Origin: Pseudomonas oryzihabitans NBRC 102199
GTDB lineage: Bacteria > Pseudomonadota > Gammaproteobacteria > Pseudomonadales > Pseudomonadaceae
Direction: 5' to 3'
NCBI RefSeq assembly: GCF_000730625.1
Contig: NZ_BBIT01000009.1
Location: 62,001 to 126,000, forward strand
DNA length: 64,000 nt
Positions 57,915 through 64,000 of the stretch are shown piece by piece. The notes under the pieces were generated by a model, which saw nothing but the letters and a program-made list of their open reading frames with translations, searched no databases and was not told where the DNA came from. Position numbers and translations under genes: made by a program. Position 1 is the stretch's first letter; each line of letters opens with the position of its first letter.

Positions 57915-59731
57915 GCAGCCCCCTGCCTCTGTGCCGCCTTGAGATTTCGCTCATTTCGCGGTGGAAATTCAATCGGCTTATTGTCTTCCCCAATGTCCTC
58001 ATATTCGACATAGCAGTAGCCCCCCCGAGTTTCGGGGGATCCCCCCTTCTTCAGGACAGTGGCAGACGTACCAAATGCGATGCCCATCACCATGTTCGCC
58101 ATGTGTACCATGCATTCGATGGATGTCTCGCTCAGAATGCGCTCGCGAAGCGCCTCGTAAGACGACAAGAACATCCAGCTTTGCATGGTGACCATAGCGC
58201 TATAGCCGAATTTCGGAGTTAGATCGAAGCCCCGCTCAATGAACATCGCAAATAGGTCGGATTTGCTGCTGGGGAAATTATCTTTAGCCCAAGTGCTCAA
58301 GCGAGGATTCATGCCCTTACCGCCCATGTAAGGTGGGTTGGCCACGACCACTGCGTAGCACGGGCTCAACGCGTCAGCCATGCGCAGAACAGTCAGAACT
58401 TTCTTGTGCGTCTCGGCCAGGAACAGGTTGCTGCTCATGTCCTTACTTTCCAGCGTGGCCATCACATCGGTCACGTTGGCAACTTTCGGCACGATCAGCG
58501 AGCCGAAGTTGTCGACTTCGCTGAATTGCTGCAGCGTTTCGCGAAGGCCGTAGGTGAACAAGTCACGGCCGACAAAGCCCATGTACTCGTCCAGTTCTTC
58601 ACTGCTGAAGATCACTTTCTCCAGCACGGTGATGTTCGGCTCGACGCCTTTATTGAAGAAGCGCCGCTGGCGAGCTCGGGCTTTCATGGTGAGCGCAAAG
58701 GCAGCCAGTTCTCCTGCACGCTCGTCCAGCTCGATGCCGAAAAGGTTGTGGGTGAGGATCTTTTCCGGGATCTCAGCCGGGTCATAGCCCTCCTCTTCGT
58801 ACATCGCATACAACAGGTCGAAGGCGTAGGTGAGCATGTGACCGGAGCCGCACGCCGGATCGCAGACTTTTATGTCCTCTGGGCCGGCGATCTTTAGGAA
58901 ATCAGTCTCTGGCCTCTCTGGCGGGATGTAGTACTCCATTTGCTCTGCCAGTCGTGAGTTGGGACGGTTGAGCAGCCAGAGTCGGCCCAGCGAGTTGTCC
59001 ACCAGATAGCGCACAATCCAGTGCGGGGTGAACAGCTGAGTAGCCGCAGGGATGTTCTCTGGAGTGATCTTCTGATTCTTCTTCAACCCCTCGAACACCG
59101 CGTCCTTCTTCTCGGAGATGTAGAACTGGTACAGCCAGCCGATCACCTCGACATCCTCGCAAGCGTCGGGCGTCATGGCCTCGCGCGTGTAAGCAAGGAT
59201 GGAATTACCCGAAAGCAAATCGTCGGGCATCAGCAGCTCGGTATAGTCATCAATGCGCTCGAACAGGAAGGGCATCGACTGGTGCCAAGCGTTGCACGCA
59301 GCAACTACCAACAGGCGGTAGGCTTCGCCTTGCGAGTCGTTGCTTGGTGCGCGGCCCGCTAGCAGATCCAGGATCTTCTGACGAATCTGACTCGGCACCA
59401 TATCCTCGTCAATATGCCCCATCTTGGCTTCAGCAAGGATCTCAGGTTGAAACTGCCACTCAGCTGGAGACACCACACCAATGCGGGTGTAGCGGTTTAC
59501 GTCCATGAAGCGCAGGGCACAGAAGCGGTTAAACCAGGTGTAGGCAACACGCTCTTCCACATGCTCGCGACCGGAGTTGCTGATCAGCTTTTCCAACTCA
59601 GCCACTACCTGGGCTCGCTCGCGGCGTGCAGCACTTTGCGGTGCCAGTACCACGTCCAACTTGCCACTCACCTGATCGAGCAAGATGCGACGCGCGAATT
59701 GGGCAAATTTCTTGAGTTTGCTGGTATCCAT
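57911..59731 (-). CDS. pglX: PglX N-terminal half (adenine methyltransferase part), separate gene
   Basis: First half of the BREX N6-adenine methyltransferase, 606 residues. Typical PglX N-terminus (DTSKLKKFAQFARRILLDQVSGK), SAM-binding motif DPACGSGHMLTYAFD near 291 and catalytic NPPYMGGKGM near 464. It ends in FPPRNERNLKAAQ plus a few residues, exactly where intact PglX continues into FFFRxxxxDFKKIP, the sequence with which the second half (51417-53204) starts. A clean interdomain split like HsdM/HsdS, not a decayed gene: both halves have starts, stops and coupling. It methylates host DNA for self-recognition; it should need the second half for specificity. 79 bases separate it from brxC. 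Confidence 0.9.
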   Translation of the reverse strand: MDTSKLKKFAQFARRILLDQVSGKLDVVLAPQSAARRERAQVVAELEKLISNSGREHVEERVAYTWFNRFCALRFMDVNRYTRIGVVSPAEWQFQPEILAEAKMGHIDEDMVPSQIRQKILDLLAGRAPSNDSQGEAYRLLVVAACNAWHQSMPFLFERIDDYTELLMPDDLLSGNSILAYTREAMTPDACEDVEVIGWLYQFYISEKKDAVFEGLKKNQKITPENIPAATQLFTPHWIVRYLVDNSLGRLWLLNRPNSRLAEQMEYYIPPERPETDFLKIAGPEDIKVCDPACGSGHMLTYAFDLLYAMYEEEGYDPAEIPEKILTHNLFGIELDERAGELAAFALTMKARARQRRFFNKGVEPNITVLEKVIFSSEELDEYMGFVGRDLFTYGLRETLQQFSEVDNFGSLIVPKVANVTDVMATLESKDMSSNLFLAETHKKVLTVLRMADALSPCYAVVVANPPYMGGKGMNPRLSTWAKDNFPSSKSDLFAMFIERGFDLTPKFGYSAMVTMQSWMFLSSYEALRERILSETSIECMVHMANMVMGIAFGTSATVLKKGGSPETRGGYCYVEYEDIGEDNKPIEFPPRNERNLKAAQRQGAA

Positions 59732-59810
59732 CTATCCCCCACTCAGCCATTCAACCGAACGGCCCTAGACTTGGCCTCGCACCTGACGGGCCAGTTGTAT
59801 TTATTCCGTG

Positions 59811-62800
59811 TCAGATCTGCACTCGGTTGCCGGCCTGGATTTCCTTCAGCCATGCTTCACGTTGCTTATGCAGGTATTCGTCAAGCTCAGCTTCACTGGT
59901 CAACCAGGGCTTTGGGTAGCCAACTTTGATGTGACGGGACTGCACAATTCGCGGCTCCGCCACTTTCAGCATCGGCTGTTCAGGCATATCCGCACCAAGC
60001 GTTTCAGAGTTCTCGGGCTGCGGATGTTGCGAGGGGTGCTCAGCAGGAGCCGGTTTTGGACGCGCAAACTGATCCAGCTTGAGCAACAACTGAGGGTATT
60101 GTTCGTCCTCGAATCGATTACGCTGGTCACGAATAACAGCAATGAGCTTCTGCCCTTTCAGCTGCTGCTTAGCCTGCGCAAAGGGGGCTGAGAGCTGCTG
60201 TTTCTGCGCCGCGTCGAGAGCCCCGTAACCCTCAGCGCCCTGCAGGCGCTGCTCCAGATCGTCGAGCAACTGCTCACTGGCTTTTTGCTCGCTGGCTAGC
60301 TGGTTGGCAATGGCAAGCTGAAGCGCATCCAACTGCTGCCGAGCTTGTTGAAGACGATTACCTTGCCAAGGCTTTGCATCCGCGAGCACGGCTCGAATGG
60401 CGTCAACTTCCGCCGAGCCGACATACGCAAAATTCTCTTGCTGCTCTTGCACCAGCAGACGAGCCTGATCGTAGATCTCTTTCTGCGGGCTTTTCATAAA
60501 GCGCTGCACAGGGTCGATGACCTGCTCTTTCGCCTCTAGCAGCGCATCTTCTGCGCGGGAAAGATCCGTCAGGAACCAAGCTGGATTCTTGGCAGCTATT
60601 TCCTTGAGAGTCGCCAGCACACCGTCCAATGCACTGAGGAAGGGATACTGCACCTTCTGACCGTGCAACTCAGCCAGATCGATCTCCAACTCCTTGATAG
60701 CGTCTATGGTTTCACGCGCCAGAGCGCGGGCTTCATTGCTGCTGGCCGGCTGGTCAAAGAAGTCCGCGAAGAAATCCTTCAGCGCACGTACCTGGGAAGC
60801 ACTGAACTCGATCTGCGGCTCCAGCACTAGGGTGGCGTGGGCGTTGGTATTGCGCAGACTGCGCTCCAGTAGATCCCCTTCCAGGGGATTGCTGTCCTGA
60901 CGCACCTCTACCTTGCCTCGCGCGCAAAGCAGGGCGAGGTTGCAGAGAATTGCGGCGTAGTACCAGCCGTAGCTCTTGCGTTCGAAGCGTTCGAGCAAGC
61001 TTTTGACCGTTGTGCGAACACCACTGCGAGCATTGGTCTGGACAAAAGCCAATAGCTCCTGCTCAGGCTCACTCAGGCTGGTAGCATCATTGCCAAGCAG
61101 TCCGTCCTGCCCCTGGCGTAAGTACTTGCCAATATCAGCCTCGCTGAACGGCACATCCCGCAGCATGCGCAGGTTCGGATAGGTGGTTTCGATGAGCTGG
61201 TAGAAACCTTTCAGAATTCGTGTCTGACCATCAGTACTGGGGGCTTCGATATCGGCAGCATTGATGATCAGCTGGGCACCTGCCAACAGGTGCTTGGCAC
61301 GCTCCTGGATATCCGCAAGTCGCTCGGTATTCTGGAAACTCTTGGAGTCGAGGATTCGCTTCACCGCCTCCTGTTGAGTGCTGCTGTTTTGACGAATGTA
61401 CGTCTCAGTGCGCTTGTACATAGTCAGGTCTTGCATGAAACGCGCATCGGCAGGTAGCACGACACGCAGCTCATCACGCCCCATGCTTTGCATTCGCTGC
61501 ACAGTGAGATTGTCGAAGTTGTCGCTGAGCGGTGTTACGACGTGGACGGCGAGCTCATGCTCCCGGCTGAGCACCCGATCATCCATCTTACGGGTATAGG
61601 AGTAGTCCTGGCCGTTCTCGTAGCGGATCTTGCGCTGCTTGATTGCCCCATCAAACAGCAAAACCTCCAGCTCCTTGAGGATGTCCGCAGACTCCACCTC
61701 GGTGTTTTTGATCTCCTCCTCGATGTCCTTCTCTTCGTCAGTGAGGTACTCGTAGAGATCGCCATTGCGCTGGATGTAGGTCTGCTGCTCAAGCAGGTTG
61801 AGTGCAGCCTCCAGCTTCTTGCGCTGGGCGGGCACGTCCTCGCCGAAACGCTCCAGCATCAACACACTGAGGTTGCGCAGGGTGGCCTTGAACTCCTTGA
61901 CGTACTTGACCAGAAACAGAGCCTTCAGGACGCGAACGGCGTACTCATCGCCCAGGTGATGCTCGGCAGTGTTGATCGCGCTCTGGATCGCGCTTTTTAA
62001 CGCGCCACGAATGCCTTCAAACATTCGGTCAAAGGTGGCCAGCTGCCCAACCGGCTCATTATCAATGGCGATGGCCACCTCGCGGAAGACACCGAGCATG
62101 GAGCGCTCACCCACCGAGTTGGCCTTACCTTCAAAGCCGTTGTGCAAAGAAATGCCGCGGATGGCCGACTGGAACAGCGGGAACTGATACGGCACAAACG
62201 GATAGCAGTACGTGAAATGCTCTAGATCTCGGAAGTTCTGGTAATGCTGGCCGCCATCGGCGAACTCGAACAGGGTCTTGAAGTTGTTGAACTGCTGGTC
62301 GTAAACAGTTTTCAGCAGATCTGCACCGCTATCGTTCTTGGTCAGCAGACGCTTCTGGATCACCTCAGCCACGTCAGCGCTGGTGAGCTTGAGGCGGTTA
62401 GCAAAGCGAGCCTGGATCTTGGTGAAGTCGTTACTCTGCTGCTTGCTCATGTCACCGAGCACGGAGTTCATATCCTCCTGGGCGGTGACGATGATCCAAG
62501 CCCTCCCCTGGCACTTAGTCGCCAGACTTTCGGCGACAGTCTGCAGATTGGTCATCAGCTTGGTGTTTTCGGCGATGTATTGGCCTACCTCATCGACGAA
62601 GAAATTCAAGCGAAAATTGGCCGGCTGCTTGTCTAGCCAGGCTTTGACCTGATTACCGAAGTCCTCGATGGAGACGCTGTACTGGGTGCGGTACTTGTCG
62701 AGGATTCCCTTGGCCAGAGTCGGATCTTCACCGGTGATCTGCGCATAGGCCTTGGCAATGTTGCCGGACTCCAGCAGGGCCTGCTCGCGACCACGCTCCC

Positions 62801-63365
62801 AGGGCTTTTTGGCGATGATCTGATAGGCGTGTTTAAAGGCGTCGAACTGCTCACGACTGTCGAGATCACGTTCGAACTGGGCAATGTAGCCCTGCTTGCC
62901 GAAGTAGCCGCACATCTCGTTGAAGACCTTGACGAAGACCGACAGCAAGGCATCGATCTGCGTCTTGCTGATGATGTCGGCCTTCTGGTCGATGTTGAAC
63001 AGGATGCTCTTCGAGGGGATGGCGACAGCCTGCTTGAGCTTGCTGCGCAGCAGTGCATCGTCCTTGTGGATCTTGGGCAGGAAGATATCCAGAGCAGAGG
63101 AGCCATCGACGCGGCGGTTTTCCAACAGAAGCGCTAGCATCTTCAGCAAGTGGGATTTACCCGACCCGAAGAAGCCAGACACCCACACTCCATTGGCGCC
63201 GTGATAGTTGGTGTAAGCATCAAGGAAGTGCTCCAGGCGCTTGGCGACCTCGTCAGTCAGCACATATTCGCTCAGCTCGTTGTACAGGCTGGCTTCATCA
63301 TCAGCCTTGATCACCCCTTCGATAGGACGGCTGACAGGGTTCAGGAAAATGCCGTTGAGTTCCAT
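59811..63365 (-). CDS. brxC: BREX ATPase BrxC (PglY-like)
   Basis: BrxC, 1184 residues, the large P-loop ATPase of type 1 BREX. N-terminal block NGIFLNPVSRPIEGVIKADD, then Walker A SGFFGSGKSHLLKMLA (G64-S71), and a very long helical C-terminal part with Gln-rich coiled coils (KQQLSAPFAQAKQQLKGQK). It forms part of the multiprotein complex with BrxB, PglX and PglZ. The stop is 79 bases from pglX and the start 11 bases after brxB. Length and motifs are normal. Confidence 0.93.
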   Translation of the reverse strand: MELNGIFLNPVSRPIEGVIKADDEASLYNELSEYVLTDEVAKRLEHFLDAYTNYHGANGVWVSGFFGSGKSHLLKMLALLLENRRVDGSSALDIFLPKIHKDDALLRSKLKQAVAIPSKSILFNIDQKADIISKTQIDALLSVFVKVFNEMCGYFGKQGYIAQFERDLDSREQFDAFKHAYQIIAKKPWERGREQALLESGNIAKAYAQITGEDPTLAKGILDKYRTQYSVSIEDFGNQVKAWLDKQPANFRLNFFVDEVGQYIAENTKLMTNLQTVAESLATKCQGRAWIIVTAQEDMNSVLGDMSKQQSNDFTKIQARFANRLKLTSADVAEVIQKRLLTKNDSGADLLKTVYDQQFNNFKTLFEFADGGQHYQNFRDLEHFTYCYPFVPYQFPLFQSAIRGISLHNGFEGKANSVGERSMLGVFREVAIAIDNEPVGQLATFDRMFEGIRGALKSAIQSAINTAEHHLGDEYAVRVLKALFLVKYVKEFKATLRNLSVLMLERFGEDVPAQRKKLEAALNLLEQQTYIQRNGDLYEYLTDEEKDIEEEIKNTEVESADILKELEVLLFDGAIKQRKIRYENGQDYSYTRKMDDRVLSREHELAVHVVTPLSDNFDNLTVQRMQSMGRDELRVVLPADARFMQDLTMYKRTETYIRQNSSTQQEAVKRILDSKSFQNTERLADIQERAKHLLAGAQLIINAADIEAPSTDGQTRILKGFYQLIETTYPNLRMLRDVPFSEADIGKYLRQGQDGLLGNDATSLSEPEQELLAFVQTNARSGVRTTVKSLLERFERKSYGWYYAAILCNLALLCARGKVEVRQDSNPLEGDLLERSLRNTNAHATLVLEPQIEFSASQVRALKDFFADFFDQPASSNEARALARETIDAIKELEIDLAELHGQKVQYPFLSALDGVLATLKEIAAKNPAWFLTDLSRAEDALLEAKEQVIDPVQRFMKSPQKEIYDQARLLVQEQQENFAYVGSAEVDAIRAVLADAKPWQGNRLQQARQQLDALQLAIANQLASEQKASEQLLDDLEQRLQGAEGYGALDAAQKQQLSAPFAQAKQQLKGQKLIAVIRDQRNRFEDEQYPQLLLKLDQFARPKPAPAEHPSQHPQPENSETLGADMPEQPMLKVAEPRIVQSRHIKVGYPKPWLTSEAELDEYLHKQREAWLKEIQAGNRVQI

Positions 63366-63376
63366 CTACTGCTTCC

Positions 63377-64000
63377 TCAGGCCTGAGTCTCAAAAATGTT
63401 GAATGCACGGTAGTACTTGTCGTCATGCAGCAAGCCAAACAGCTCCAGAGAAGCCCCCTGCTCCAGCGAGTACCGGTACTCGCCAGGGAAGAACATAACC
63501 GTAGGCTTGAACTTGGAAGTGCTTTGCAGGTTGTTCAGCACATTGTGTGAACGGATGTAGGGAAACACCTCACCGATGCCGGAGAGGAATAAAACGTCGT
63601 ACTCAGCAGCCGCTAGTCGCTCACCGATAGCGGGGATGAGATACTCCTCGATGCCCAAGACGTTCTGCAGAGTCTCCAACAGCTGCTCTTTCTCTACCTC
63701 AGGCTCAATGGCGAGTAGGTCATCCCAGAGGCAGCCCTGCTCACTACTGCCCTCTCGGGCCTTGAGCAGCTCAATGGACAAGTCATACAGGTTAATTTCC
63801 AGAACCTGGATGCCTGTTCCCTGAAGACAGGGAATGCTCATGTTCGCCAGCCGCGTTACCAGCTGCCGGCGTACACGCTCCATCTCCACCGCTTCAGCAG
63901 CCTTGAACTCGCAGATGTAAAAGGGCAGATCGTTGTTCAATCCCCTCATTTGAAGGAAACGCTGACCACTGATTACGCCTAGCAAATGATCGAAGCGAAC
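63377..64000 (-). CDS. brxB: BREX protein BrxB (DUF1788), 5' end outside window
   Basis: BrxB, about 208 residues visible. The frame is open to the window edge (FDHLLGVISGQRFLQMRGLNNDLPF reads through), so the TTG at 63985 is internal and a few N-terminal residues are missing. Family marks: GLNNDLPFYICEF and the C-terminal MFFPGEYRYSLEQGASLELFG. BrxA, which normally precedes brxB, would lie beyond 64000. First gene seen of the minus-strand BREX operon. Confidence 0.9.
   Translation of the reverse strand, partial: VRFDHLLGVISGQRFLQMRGLNNDLPFYICEFKAAEAVEMERVRRQLVTRLANMSIPCLQGTGIQVLEINLYDLSIELLKAREGSSEQGCLWDDLLAIEPEVEKEQLLETLQNVLGIEEYLIPAIGERLAAAEYDVLFLSGIGEVFPYIRSHNVLNNLQSTSKFKPTVMFFPGEYRYSLEQGASLELFGLLHDDKYYRAFNIFETQA

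Noticed and set aside
51417-59731. Reading the split pglX as a sequencing frameshift
   Set aside because: The halves are 4.7 kb apart with three intact coupled genes between them, so no single error can explain it.

Overview
The window looks like a Pseudomonas chromosome segment. The left half is GC-rich, with the short overlapping operons typical of that genus. It carries Pseudomonas-type catabolic clusters and fragments of integrative-element genes. Genus is inferred from gene content and style; species cannot be told from this sequence.

Layout. 1-4.25 kb holds small housekeeping or unlinked genes: a PRISE-type SDR cut by the window edge, a DsbA-like protein, a YqaA membrane protein, an MptE-like protein, and a periplasmic pair (GlcG/HbpS-like and hydroxyisourate hydrolase). 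4.6-15.4 kb is one long sugar-acid catabolic operon: DapA-family aldolase, Fe-alcohol dehydrogenase, four-carbon acid-sugar kinase, PdxA2-like dehydrogenase, 2-hydroxyacid dehydrogenase, two transporters of different families, a cytoplasmic BNR (sialidase-fold) protein, an SDR and a DeoR regulator. Two palindromes lie just before its first gene. 15.7-18.8 kb is an amine/amide-type cluster: APC permease and nitrilase-superfamily amidase, divergent from a LuxR regulator.

18.9-28.6 kb is accessory DNA. It has a decayed SDR, two tiny membrane proteins, an XRE regulator, an STY4528-type island replication gene with iteron-like repeats, a 1166-residue hybrid histidine kinase, and two ~620-bp direct repeats that bracket the kinase. 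Each repeat carries a structured leader, a 28-codon ORF, a small acidic-to-neutral protein and a terminator-like hairpin. The leader stems differ between the copies by compensatory changes, which argues for a conserved RNA. A third, diverged copy of the small protein lies at 20.9 kb.

28.8-38.3 kb is an opine/D-amino-acid type cluster: RidA, two DadA-like flavoproteins, HcnA-like and HcnB-like subunits, a complete spermidine/putrescine-type ABC transporter and a divergent LysR regulator. A truncated tyrosine recombinase at 38.6-39.3 kb marks the edge of a defence island.

39.3-64 kb (minus strand) is that island, a type 1 BREX operon: brxB (cut by the edge), brxC, pglX, brxU-like, pglZ, brxL. 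pglX is split cleanly at its methyltransferase/target-recognition junction. Three genes sit between the halves: an AAA ATPase, a PD-(D/E)XK-like protein and a reverse transcriptase fused to a nitrilase domain. Every junction in this block overlaps by 1-4 bases. BrxL has lost its usual Lon-like C-terminus and carries a MIT_C-like domain instead. Downstream, a compact four-gene operon ends with a membrane-anchored UPF1-like helicase. The split-pglX module and the helicase operon are the best candidates for an undescribed defence arrangement; the duplicated leader RNA is the best candidate for an undescribed RNA.
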